Source: an uncultured Kiritimatiellota bacterium
GTDB taxonomy: Bacteria; Verrucomicrobiota; Kiritimatiellia; RFP12; DVOR01
DNA length: 64,000 bases
Direction of reading: 5' to 3'
Assembly: GCA_944391055.1 (NCBI GenBank)
Contig: CALXSF010000011.1
Coordinates: forward strand, 1-64,000
Shown here: piece after piece, positions 16,352 through 24,318 of the stretch
Numbering within the stretch: the stretch's first letter is position 1
Layout of the letters: the number at the start of each line of letters is the position of its first letter
Translations under genes and position numbers: made by a program
The notes under the pieces: model-generated
Databases searched by the model: none
What the model saw: the letters and a program-made list of their open reading frames with translations, nothing else
Told to the model about the DNA's origin: nothing

Positions 16352-17562
16352 ACGCCCGCCGCGACGCCATCTTCGCCCTGGCCCTCTGGATGGCCCGGGG
16401 CGACCACCCCACCCAGGCGCTCCCGCCCGGCCCGGGGCACGCCTTCGCCCTTGAGCTCGTCGGCGCCGCCCTCCGCCACAAGGCCGCGCTGGAATGGGCG
16501 CTGGGGCGCTGCTGCCGCGCGCTCCCGGGGGGCGAGCTGCGCGCCGCCCTCCTCGTCGGCGCCGCCCAGCTCCTGGCCCTGCCCGGCGTGCCCGACCACG
16601 CGGCCCTCGCCGAGACCGTCGAGGCCGCCAAACCCATCGGCAAGCGCGCGGCGGGGTTCGTCAACGCCGTCCTCCGCCGCCTCCAACGCGAGCGCGAGAC
16701 GCTCTTGGCCGACCTGGCGCGCCAGCCCGAGCACGTCCGCCTCAACCTCCCCCGCCCGCTTTGGACCCGTTGGCGCGCCCACTTCGGCGAGCCCCGCGCC
16801 CGTGCCCTCGCCGAGGCCCTCGCCGCGCCCCCGCGCGTCGCCGTCCGCCCCCTCCCCCCCTTCCCCCCGCCGCCCGGCTGCGAGCCGCACCCCGACGACC
16901 CCGAGGGCACGTGGCTCGTCCCCAGGGGCGTCCGCGTGGACGCGCTGGAAGGCTTCGCCGAGGGCCGTTTCGTGGCGCAGGACGCCGCCACCCGCCACGC
17001 CGTCGACCTCCTTGACCCCCGCCCCGGGCTGCGCGTCCTCGACGCCTGCGCCGCCCCCGGCGGCAAGACCGCCCAGATCGCCGCCCGCCTCGCCCCTTGG
17101 CCCGAGGGCACCCACCTGGTGGCCAACGAGCCCGACCCCGCGCGCGCCGAACGCCTCCGCGACACCCTCCGCCGCTGCGGCTTCCTGGGGCGGGCCGAGG
17201 TGACCGCCCTCGACGCGGCGACCCTGCCGGGCGAGTGGCGCTTCGACCGCATCCTCCTCGACGCCCCCTGCTCGAACACCGGCGTCCTCGGCCGCCGCCC
17301 CGACGCCCGCTGGGCGTGGTCGCCCGCCCGGCTCGAACGCGCCCGCCGCCTCCAGGCCGCCCTGCTCGCCGCCGTCGCCCCCCTCCTCGCCCCGGGCGGC
17401 GTCCTGGTCTACGCCACCTGTTCCGTCGAGCCCGAGGAGAACGAGGGCCAGGTCGCGGACTTCCTCCGCGCCCATCCCGGCTGGCGGCAGACGGAAAGCC
17501 GCCTCGAACTCCCCACCGCCCTCCACGACGGCGCCTTCGCCGCCGCCCTCCGACGCGACTGA
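16348..17562 (+). CDS. rsmB: RsmB-type 16S rRNA m5C methyltransferase
   Basis: A 404-residue RNA cytosine-5 methyltransferase of the RsmB/Sun family. Residues about 1-130 form a NusB-like RNA-binding domain (AALLVGAAQLLALPGVPDHA, KPIGKRAAGFVNAVLRR). The Rossmann methyltransferase has the SAM motif DACAAPGGKT and the two cysteines of the mechanism, in DAPCSNTG (about 304) and YATCSVEPEENE (about 355). It overlaps the aminotransferase stop as ATGA. The C-terminus is trimmed compared with E. coli (429 residues). Confidence 0.93.
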   Translation: MNARRDAIFALALWMARGDHPTQALPPGPGHAFALELVGAALRHKAALEWALGRCCRALPGGELRAALLVGAAQLLALPGVPDHAALAETVEAAKPIGKRAAGFVNAVLRRLQRERETLLADLARQPEHVRLNLPRPLWTRWRAHFGEPRARALAEALAAPPRVAVRPLPPFPPPPGCEPHPDDPEGTWLVPRGVRVDALEGFAEGRFVAQDAATRHAVDLLDPRPGLRVLDACAAPGGKTAQIAARLAPWPEGTHLVANEPDPARAERLRDTLRRCGFLGRAEVTALDAATLPGEWRFDRILLDAPCSNTGVLGRRPDARWAWSPARLERARRLQAALLAAVAPLLAPGGVLVYATCSVEPEENEGQVADFLRAHPGWRQTESRLELPTALHDGAFAAALRRD

Positions 17563-17610
17563 CGCCCGCCCGGCGCACCCTTTCCCCCAACCCTCAAGCA
17601 AGGAGAAGAA

Positions 17611-18843
17611 ATGACCATCACCAAAACCCTCGCGTTCGTCTTGGCGTTGGCGCCGTTGCTGGCGCTCGCCGCCCCCAAGAACATCATCGTCATGGTACCC
17701 GACGGCACCGGCATGGCCACGCTCACCGTGGCGCGGCAGGTGAAGGGCGCGCCCCTGACCCTCGACCGCGCCATCTACGGCGCGGTGCAGACGGCGTCGG
17801 CCTCGTCGTCCATCACCGACTCCGCGGCCGCGGCCACGGCCATGTCCTGCGGCGCGCGCACGACCAACGGCGCCGTCGCGATGGACACCGAGCGGCGCCC
17901 GCTCAAGACCTTCGGCGAATGGGCCAAGGAGAACGGCAAGGCCGTCGGCATCGTCACCACCGACACCATCGTCGGCGCCACCCCCTCCGCCTTCTCCGTC
18001 CACGCCGCCTCGCGCCATGACGCCGACACCCTCATCGAGGGGCAGATCGGCTCCGGCTTCGAGGTCTTCCTCGGCGGCGGCCGCAAACACCTCACCCCCG
18101 AGCGCGCCGAGTGGCTGCGGGCGCGCGGCTACGCCCTGCCCGCCGACGCCGCCGGGCTCCGCGAGGCCAAGGGCAAGCTCTTCGGCCTATTCGCCGACGA
18201 CACGCTCACCGCCATGGTCGAGCGCCGCTCCGGCAAGCCCTGCGACGAGCCCACCCTCCCCGAGATGGCCGGCAAGGCCCTGGAGATCCTCTCCCAGGAC
18301 CCCGACGGCTTCTTCCTCCTCATCGAGGGCGCGCAGGTCGACCACGGCGCGCACGTCCACGACCTTCCGTGGTCGGTCTACGAGCTGCTGACCTTCGACG
18401 ACACCGTCGCCCAAGTCCTCGCCTTCGCCGAGAAGCACCCCGACACCGTCGTCCTCATCGCCCCCGACCACGAGACCGGCGGCCTCACCCTCAGCATCCC
18501 CGAGCCCAAGCCCGGCGCCCGCGCGGAGGTCATCCGCTCCACCACCTCCAAGCGCGGCAAGGGCGTCAACTCCAAGGACTGGTTCGTCCGCTACACCACC
18601 GGCGGGCACACCGGCGTTGACGTCTTCCTCGCCGGCAACGACCGCGACGTCCGCCCCTTCCTCAACAGCGACTTCCCCAAGGCCCTCGCCGGCCGCGAGC
18701 CCGAGCGCCTCCCCGAGCTCCAGGGCAAGACCCTCCAAGAGGGCGGCGCCGTCTGGCTCGAGACCCCCGACGGCAAGCGCCTGCGCGCCAACCGCGACGC
18801 CGTCTACGTCAAAGAGACCGGCAAGTGGTACGCCCGCCCCTGA
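17611..18843 (+). CDS. Secreted alkaline phosphatase
   Basis: A 410-residue PhoA-family alkaline phosphatase with a signal peptide (MTITKTLAFVLALAPLLALAA). The metal-binding start (IVMVPDGTG), the nucleophile serine in ITDSAAAATAMSCG (about residue 70), the EGAQVDHGAHVHD metal site and the APDHETGG motif are all present. It would release phosphate from organic esters outside the cytoplasm. An AAGGAGAAG ribosome site precedes the ATG. No Pho box was recognised. A shared bidirectional hairpin separates it from the convergent permease gene. Confidence 0.93.
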   Translation: MTITKTLAFVLALAPLLALAAPKNIIVMVPDGTGMATLTVARQVKGAPLTLDRAIYGAVQTASASSSITDSAAAATAMSCGARTTNGAVAMDTERRPLKTFGEWAKENGKAVGIVTTDTIVGATPSAFSVHAASRHDADTLIEGQIGSGFEVFLGGGRKHLTPERAEWLRARGYALPADAAGLREAKGKLFGLFADDTLTAMVERRSGKPCDEPTLPEMAGKALEILSQDPDGFFLLIEGAQVDHGAHVHDLPWSVYELLTFDDTVAQVLAFAEKHPDTVVLIAPDHETGGLTLSIPEPKPGARAEVIRSTTSKRGKGVNSKDWFVRYTTGGHTGVDVFLAGNDRDVRPFLNSDFPKALAGREPERLPELQGKTLQEGGAVWLETPDGKRLRANRDAVYVKETGKWYARP

Positions 18844-18867
18844 CGCCCCCGCCATCCCCATCGCCCC

Positions 18868-18902
18868 AAGGGCCCCGCGCGTCCCGCGACGCCGGGGCCC
18901 TT
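18868..18902. terminator. Bidirectional hairpin between phosphatase and permease genes
   Basis: AAGGGCCCCG (18868-18877) and CGGGGCCCTT (18893-18902) form a 10-bp stem. It carries A/T ends on both strands and lies between convergent stops. Confidence 0.6.
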
Positions 18903-18916
18903 CCCGTGCCGGCCGC

Positions 18917-19825
18917 TCACGCGTGGGCGAAGGAGCAGCACGCGATGCCGGCGGCCACCAGCAGCGCGGCCACCGCGCGGCGCACCCACATCCCCACCGG
19001 CACGCGCACCTCCCCGCGCACCCAGCCCGTCCGGGAAAGCGCCACGCCGATCCCCACGGAGAACGGCCCGCGCAGGGCGCTCAGCACGTTGCCGTAGACC
19101 GGCCCGACCGCGCCGAAGCACATGAAGAGCGCCACCTGCGACGTGTACCAACAGGCGCAGAACGGCACGCTGGCCCACAGCAGGCGCCCGCGGAAGCCCT
19201 CCCGCGCGATCACCCCCCAGCAGACCGCCCCCAACGCGGCGTAGAGCGCGCAGAGGGCGAAGAGCGAGGCCCGCAGCACGGCGCCGAACCCCGCCCCGCC
19301 GCCGAGCGCGGCGCGCACGAGGTGCGTCTCGAGCAAATCGCACGCGCAGTAAAGCGCCACCGTCCCGAAGGTCGCGGCCAAGGCGCGCACGGTCATCCGC
19401 CGCCCGCCCGTCCAATTGAAAAGCACCGCGCCGCCGAGGGTCAGCGCCACGCCGCACCACATGAGCGCGCCGTAATCCGCCCCCTGGAAGCACAGCGCGA
19501 AGAGCGCCAGCAGCGGCACCTTCAGCCCCAGCAGCGACACCAGCTTGCTCGACTCGATGAGCCGCTGCCCCAAAAAGAAACATCCCTGCCCGCCCAGGAA
19601 CAGCGCCACCCACACCGGCGCCAGCCACGCCAGCAACCCCCACCGGAACGTCCCCGGCCAGAGCGCGGGCAGGGCCAGCAGGCAAAAGACCCCCATCAGC
19701 GCCTGGGAGTAAAAGAGCAGCCACCCGGCGCTGTGGTGGCGCTGCAAGTAACGCGCGCTGAAGGCGTAGGAGACCGACTGCGCGAAGGCGCTGAACAGGC
19801 CGGAAAACAAACCGAGAAGCAACAT
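18917..19825 (-). CDS. EamA/DMT-type transporter
   Basis: A 302-residue, very hydrophobic protein with about ten predicted membrane helices arranged as two similar halves, typical of the drug/metabolite transporter (EamA) family. Landmarks are SARYLQRHHSAGWLLFYSQ in the first half and the end of each half (ALTLGGAVLFNWTGG; a GPVYGNVLSALRGPFSV segment). The substrate is unknown. A good minus-strand promoter precedes it, with a leader of about 26 bases. It is monocistronic. Confidence 0.78.
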   Translation of the reverse strand: MLLLGLFSGLFSAFAQSVSYAFSARYLQRHHSAGWLLFYSQALMGVFCLLALPALWPGTFRWGLLAWLAPVWVALFLGGQGCFFLGQRLIESSKLVSLLGLKVPLLALFALCFQGADYGALMWCGVALTLGGAVLFNWTGGRRMTVRALAATFGTVALYCACDLLETHLVRAALGGGAGFGAVLRASLFALCALYAALGAVCWGVIAREGFRGRLLWASVPFCACWYTSQVALFMCFGAVGPVYGNVLSALRGPFSVGIGVALSRTGWVRGEVRVPVGMWVRRAVAALLVAAGIACCSFAHA

Positions 19826-19857
19826 GGCAAGGCGTCCTCTCCGAAAAAACGCGCCAC

Positions 19858-19886
19858 ATTATACGCCGACCCCGTGCCCCTGCCAA
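19858..19886 (-). promoter_or_regulatory. Promoter of the EamA transporter gene
   Basis: On the minus strand TTGGCA (19886-19881) and a perfect TATAAT (19863-19858) are 17 bases apart; predicted +1 is about 19851. Confidence 0.65.
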
Positions 19887-19915
19887 GGGGGCGCGGGGCC
19901 GTCCGCGGGTTTGGC

Positions 19916-21889
19916 TCAGGGCGAAACCATCAGCCCATGGAGGCGCACGGCGTCGCGCCCGCCCTCGGCGCGCACCCGGAAGCGGATGGCGTGCGCGCCC
20001 GGCGCCAGGCCGTCGGCCAGCACGTAGGGCCACGGCATGTGGATGTGGCCGCTCCACGGCGTGCGCGTCTCCAGCCGCGTCCACGGGCCGCCGTCCAGCG
20101 ACCACTCCAAGGGCGCGGAGTCGGGGCCGCAGACCAACAGCGCCCCGACCGTCCGCCCCTCGAAGTCGAAGGCCCACGCGGCGCCCTCGCCCTCCGCGCA
20201 CAGCAGGGGGCAGCCCACGAAGAGGCGGCGCGTCTCCGCCGGCGGGTCGGGGCGCCACGCGGGGTCGACCCGCGCCTGACGGAGGTCGCGGGCCTTCGCC
20301 GGCGGGAGCAGGTCGCCGCCGGCCCAGCAATCGGCGCGCAGGGGCGCGGGGAGGGGGCGCGGCGCGGCGGCGGAGGCGTCCGAGGCGGCGTCGAGCAGGC
20401 GGCGGACGGCGTTGTAGTAGAGGCGCTGGCCGAAGGGTGAGGGGTGGAGGTCGCGGAAATCCCGCGCCCAGTCGAACTGCCCGGCGGCCAGGCGGTCGGC
20501 CACCTCGCGCGCCAGGTTGACCTGCGCCACGCCGTAGTGCGCGGCGACGCGGGCCTGGCGGGCCACGACGGCGGGCTCGCGCCCGGCCCGGTAATCGGCC
20601 GTGTGGCGGGGCTCGGCGAAGTGCAGGCAGACGACCCCGGCCTCGGGGTTCGCCTGGAGGACGCCGCGGAGGACGCCCTCGTAGGCGCGCTCGGTCTCCT
20701 CGGGGCGCTGGCCGTTGTGCAGGTCGTTCACCGCGGCCTCGAAGAAGAGGAGGTCGATCGGCCCGCTGGCCTGCGACCGCCAGCGGAAGGCGTGGCTGAG
20801 GCTGCCGAGCGAGGCCACCCCCACGTTGTCGAAGGTGAAGTCCGTGCCGGGGAAGCGCCGCCGCAGGCTTTCGGCCACCAAGTTCTGCCAGCCGGGGTTC
20901 TGCGTGATGGAGCCGCCGAGGAAGACGACCCGCGCGCGCCCTTGGCGGCGGATGCGGTCGAGCACGGGGCGAAGCGCGGCGGCGTCGGAGGACCAGGCGG
21001 CCATGACCTCCGGGGAAAGGTCGGGGAGGGGGGCGTGGGCCTCGATGAAGTCCGCGGTCTTCTCCACGGCGTCGAGGGGGAAGTGGTGGCCGCGCAGGGA
21101 ATAGGGGCCTTTGTTGACGTGGATGGCCATCTCGCCGCCGGCGGCGCGGAAGCGTTCGGCGAAGGGCTCGGTGTTGTGGCGCGGGGGCACCACCGCGTCC
21201 TCCGGGCCGATGGTGTGCCAGATGGGGAGGTGGGCGCGGGCGAGCTTCTCGGCCAGGTGGAGGCCCGTGCCGCGCCAAGCCTCGGCCTCGGCGTCGGACG
21301 TGAAGCCGTAGACCTGCTTGAGGCGCGCCCAGTCGGCCTCGGAACGCTCGCCGCGGCCGTCCTTGCCCTCCGGCCAGGTGGTGAAGTCCATCACGGGGGT
21401 GTCGCCGTAGATCGAGGCGACGCGCTCGGGCCAGCGGTCGGCGAAGGCGTAGATGAAGAGCCCGCCGCGGCTGCACCCGTAGAGCGACACGCGCGGGTTC
21501 AGGCCGTAGAGGCGCGTGACGAGGGCGTAGAAGGCGTCCCAAAGGCGCATGGCCCGCGGCGAACCGTAGAGGTTGGCGGTGTCGATGTGGGCGGTGTGGA
21601 AGCCGCGTTTGAGGAGGACGAGGTCGATCTCGTCGTGGTAGCCGGGGAAGCGCGCGCGCCAGACCCACGGCTTGCCCGGGGCAGGCGTCTTGGGGAAGGT
21701 GACCCAGGCCGCGTGCCCCTCGAGCGTGAAGGAGACGCGGCGGTAGCCGTGCCACGTGCCCTCCCGCAACCCGCTTGCCTTGGCCGCGGCGTCCGCGAGG
21801 GGGGCTTCGGGCGTGGCCTCGGCCGCGAGGGGCGCAGCCAAACCCAAAAACAGGAGGCCCGCCAGGGCCAAGCGCAATCCGTGTCGCAT
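19916..21889 (-). CDS. Secreted two-domain esterase (alpha/beta hydrolase + SGNH hydrolase)
   Basis: A 657-residue exported protein. A signal peptide (MRHGLRLALAGLLFLGLAAPLAAE) is followed by an alpha/beta-hydrolase domain (about 40-300) with the nucleophile elbow GCSRGG near residue 140 and a likely catalytic His in RGHHFPL. Then comes an SGNH domain (about 310-490) with block I GGSIT (about 324), an Asn in AAVNDLHNG and the Asp-His pair in DLHPSPFG (about 480). The tail (about 500-657) is a beta-rich module. Two complete hydrolase active sites in one chain suggest deacetylation or ester cleavage of plant or host glycans. The start at 21889 has an AAGGAAGGA site and lies after the predicted +1 (21908), which excludes the upstream ATG at 21913. 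Confidence 0.82.
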   Translation of the reverse strand: MRHGLRLALAGLLFLGLAAPLAAEATPEAPLADAAAKASGLREGTWHGYRRVSFTLEGHAAWVTFPKTPAPGKPWVWRARFPGYHDEIDLVLLKRGFHTAHIDTANLYGSPRAMRLWDAFYALVTRLYGLNPRVSLYGCSRGGLFIYAFADRWPERVASIYGDTPVMDFTTWPEGKDGRGERSEADWARLKQVYGFTSDAEAEAWRGTGLHLAEKLARAHLPIWHTIGPEDAVVPPRHNTEPFAERFRAAGGEMAIHVNKGPYSLRGHHFPLDAVEKTADFIEAHAPLPDLSPEVMAAWSSDAAALRPVLDRIRRQGRARVVFLGGSITQNPGWQNLVAESLRRRFPGTDFTFDNVGVASLGSLSHAFRWRSQASGPIDLLFFEAAVNDLHNGQRPEETERAYEGVLRGVLQANPEAGVVCLHFAEPRHTADYRAGREPAVVARQARVAAHYGVAQVNLAREVADRLAAGQFDWARDFRDLHPSPFGQRLYYNAVRRLLDAASDASAAAPRPLPAPLRADCWAGGDLLPPAKARDLRQARVDPAWRPDPPAETRRLFVGCPLLCAEGEGAAWAFDFEGRTVGALLVCGPDSAPLEWSLDGGPWTRLETRTPWSGHIHMPWPYVLADGLAPGAHAIRFRVRAEGGRDAVRLHGLMVSP

Positions 21890-21914
21890 TGTTCGTCCTT
21901 CCTTTCTTGGCATT

Positions 21915-21920
21915 AGTGTA
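21915..21920 (-). promoter_or_regulatory. -10 box of the two-domain esterase gene
   Basis: TTGTTACACT gives TGT plus TACACT on the minus strand; predicted +1 is 21908 with a 19-base leader carrying the ribosome site. Confidence 0.45.
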
Positions 21921-21992
21921 ACAAGCGGATAAGACGGCGGGGCGGCGTCGGCGGACGCGGCGCCCGTTGCGTACACAGGTAGGCAGGGAGGG

Positions 21993-23252
21993 TCAGTCGG
22001 CGGCGCGGCGGAGGCTCTCGGCGGCGCGGCGGGCGTCGGCGAGGATGGCCGCCTCGTCCGCGACGCGCCGGCCGCGCATGAGCACGCGCCCCGCGCAGAG
22101 CACGGTGTCCACGCACGCGGAGTCGGCGGCGTAGACGAAGTTCGCGTCCGGGTCGCCCCCGCCCGCGAAGGCCGGGTTCTCCAGATCCACGAGGATGCAG
22201 TCGGCCTCCGCGCCCGGGACGATGCGCCCGGCCTCGGGGAAGCCGAGCGCGGCGGCGCCCACCTCCGTCGCGGCGCGGTCCAGGTCGGCGAAGCGCAGGG
22301 CGTCGGGCGAACCGGCGCCGAGTTTGGCGGAGAGCGCGGCGGCCTTGGCCTCGGCGATCATCGAGAGGCCGTTGTTCGAGGCCGCGCCGTCGGTGCCCAC
22401 CGCGACGCGCACGCCGGCGGCGGCGGCGCGGGCCCAGGGGAAGACACCGCTGGCGAGCTTTTGGTTGGACTGCGGACAGTGGGCGACGACGCACCCCCGC
22501 TCGGCGATGAGGGCCAGATCCGCGTCGTCCACATGGCAGCAATGCGCCAGCACCGTGCCGGGCCGCAGCAGCCCACAGGCGTCGAGGTAGGCGATGGGGC
22601 TGCCGAAGCCGAAACGCTCCCGGGCGATGGCCGCCTCGGCGGCGGTCTCGGCGGCGTGGGTATGGATGGGCAGGCCGGTCTCCGCCGCCCGCGCAGCCAC
22701 GCGGCGGAGCAGCTCGGGCGTGGTGGTGTAGAGCGCGTGCGGGGCCAGGGAGAGGCCGATCGTCGGCGGCAACCCGTCGCGGAGCGCCCAGGCGGCCGCG
22801 TTCTCGATGTGGTCGCTCACCTGATCCATGAACATCAGCCCGACGCGGGCGCGCACGCCCATCTCCGCCGCCGCGCGGATGACGGCCGGCTGGTGGAAGT
22901 ACATGTCGTTGAAGCCCACGCAGCCGCTCCGCAGCCCCTCCAGGATGGCCAGCCGCGTGCCCGCGTAGACGGCCTCCGCGGTCAGCCGGGCCTCGCGCGG
23001 CCAAACCACCCGCCTCAGCCAATCCATCAGCGCGCAATCGTCGTCGACGCCCCGCAGCAAGGTCATCGCCTGATGGGTGTGCGCGTTGTAGAAAGGCGGC
23101 CGCAGCAGGAAGCGCGCCCCGTCGATCCGCTCCCGCGCCGCCGCGCCCGCCAGCGTCCCCGCCGGCTCCACCGCCGCGAAGCGCGTCCCGCGCACCGCCA
23201 CATCCACGCGCCGCCCACGCAGCAGCGCCCCGTCGATCGCCAAATCGAACAT
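21993..23252 (-). CDS. MtaD/SsnA-type amidohydrolase (MTA/SAH deaminase-like)
   Basis: A 419-residue amidohydrolase of the MtaD/TrzA/SsnA group. Zn ligands are in the NAHTH motif and in HTHAAET, and the signature GTDGAASNNGLSM with the final metal Asp is complete. Characterised relatives deaminate S-adenosylhomocysteine, methylthioadenosine or related adenosines to the inosine form. The ATG at 23252 is used; an in-frame GTG directly before it is possible. It sits 17 bases downstream of an AdoHcyase-like gene, which suggests that the pair acts on adenosyl compounds. Guanine deaminase or chlorohydrolase activity cannot be excluded. Confidence 0.82.
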   Translation of the reverse strand: MFDLAIDGALLRGRRVDVAVRGTRFAAVEPAGTLAGAAARERIDGARFLLRPPFYNAHTHQAMTLLRGVDDDCALMDWLRRVVWPREARLTAEAVYAGTRLAILEGLRSGCVGFNDMYFHQPAVIRAAAEMGVRARVGLMFMDQVSDHIENAAAWALRDGLPPTIGLSLAPHALYTTTPELLRRVAARAAETGLPIHTHAAETAAEAAIARERFGFGSPIAYLDACGLLRPGTVLAHCCHVDDADLALIAERGCVVAHCPQSNQKLASGVFPWARAAAAGVRVAVGTDGAASNNGLSMIAEAKAAALSAKLGAGSPDALRFADLDRAATEVGAAALGFPEAGRIVPGAEADCILVDLENPAFAGGGDPDANFVYAADSACVDTVLCAGRVLMRGRRVADEAAILADARRAAESLRRAAD

Positions 23253-23269
23253 CACGGCCTCCCTTCCCT

Positions 23270-24301
23270 CTATTCCTGCGCGGCCTCGAAGGCCTCCAAC
23301 TCCGCCAGCAGCGCCCCCGGCAGCGCCGCAAGGATCGCCGCCTCGTCCGCCGCCGCGGGCACGTTCGGCCCCGGCGCCAACGCCCCCTGCGCCAAGCGAA
23401 GGGCCGCCAGATTGTGCAGTGCGAAGGTCGGGTCGATGTACCGCATCCGCGTCGGCTCCCCCAAGGCGAAGTTCAGCGGCGCCTTGGCGTTCAGCACCCG
23501 GGCGGCGGGCACGCCAGGGCCGAACTCATCCTCCACCCCCATGTTCGCCAGGACGGCCTGGCCGGCGAGCAGATCGGCGGCATACGGCGCCGCCGCGCCC
23601 CGGACGCCCGTGGCCGTCACCACCACGTCGGCCCGGCGCAGCAGCGCCCCCGGGGCCTCCGCCCGCTCCGCCCCGCGCGGCGGACGCGCCCCCGAGGGGT
23701 CCACGACGAAGCAGCGCGCGCCCTCCCGCGCCAGACGGAACAGGATGCCACGCCCCACCTTGCCGCAGCCGAAGACCACCGCCACGCGCCCCCGCAGCTC
23801 CCCCACCCCGAAATGCCGCAGCCCCCGCACCAGCCCGTCGCCCGTGCCCAGCGCCGTCTCGAAAAGCTTCACCCGCCCCGCGTCCGTCAGCGCCACGGGC
23901 TTGGCGCACCCCGCGTAGCGCGCGGCGCCCGAGCGCGTCAGCTCGGCGTAACCCAAGCGCGCCGACACGTCCGCGAAGGCCCCCGCGCAATCCAGCACCA
24001 CATCAAACCCCCGCGCCAAGCGCGCCGCGTCGGGCACGCGCAGGCCGAACGCCCCCAGCCGCGCGGCCACCGCCGGGTCGTGCGGCATGGCGCGCCCGTA
24101 GCCCACCCACACCTCCGCCCCCGTCGCCAGCAGGCAGGCGTGCTTGAGCAGCGTGTTGCGGAAGAGCGGCGTGGCGTCCAGCACCGTCAGCCCCGCCAAG
24201 GGACGCGCCGACGCGCGCCCCCACGCCGCGCGCTGCCGCGTCAGCGCCGGCCGCTCGCCCTCGGGGTAGACCCCGCCAAAGACCGCGAATGCGTCGTCCA
24301 T
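23270..24301 (-). CDS. Divergent S-adenosylhomocysteine hydrolase-like protein
   Basis: A 343-residue protein (family about 430) that looks like a shortened AdoHcyase. The NAD-binding Rossmann core is clear (GRVAVVFGCGKVGRG, about 165-185; VVTATG) and NMGVEDEFGPGV aligns with the family's NIGHFDNEIDV block. The substrate domain is cut down and, by rough alignment, the catalytic Lys/Asp/Asn stretch of AdoHcyase is replaced in LTDAGRVKLFETALG. The ATG at 24301 is exactly the predicted +1 of the TATAAT box at 24313-24308, so the mRNA should be leaderless. With the downstream MtaD-like deaminase it may use a deaminated substrate such as S-inosylhomocysteine, or be a dehydrogenase-type relative. 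Confidence 0.7.
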   Translation of the reverse strand: MDDAFAVFGGVYPEGERPALTRQRAAWGRASARPLAGLTVLDATPLFRNTLLKHACLLATGAEVWVGYGRAMPHDPAVAARLGAFGLRVPDAARLARGFDVVLDCAGAFADVSARLGYAELTRSGAARYAGCAKPVALTDAGRVKLFETALGTGDGLVRGLRHFGVGELRGRVAVVFGCGKVGRGILFRLAREGARCFVVDPSGARPPRGAERAEAPGALLRRADVVVTATGVRGAAAPYAADLLAGQAVLANMGVEDEFGPGVPAARVLNAKAPLNFALGEPTRMRYIDPTFALHNLAALRLAQGALAPGPNVPAAADEAAILAALPGALLAELEAFEAAQE

Positions 24302-24307
24302 GCCGCC

Positions 24308-24316
24308 ATTATAGCA
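24308..24316 (-). promoter_or_regulatory. -10 box of the AdoHcyase-like operon, leaderless start
   Basis: The minus strand reads GTGCTATAAT; predicted +1 is 24301, the A of the start codon. Confidence 0.6.
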
Positions 24317-24318
24317 CG

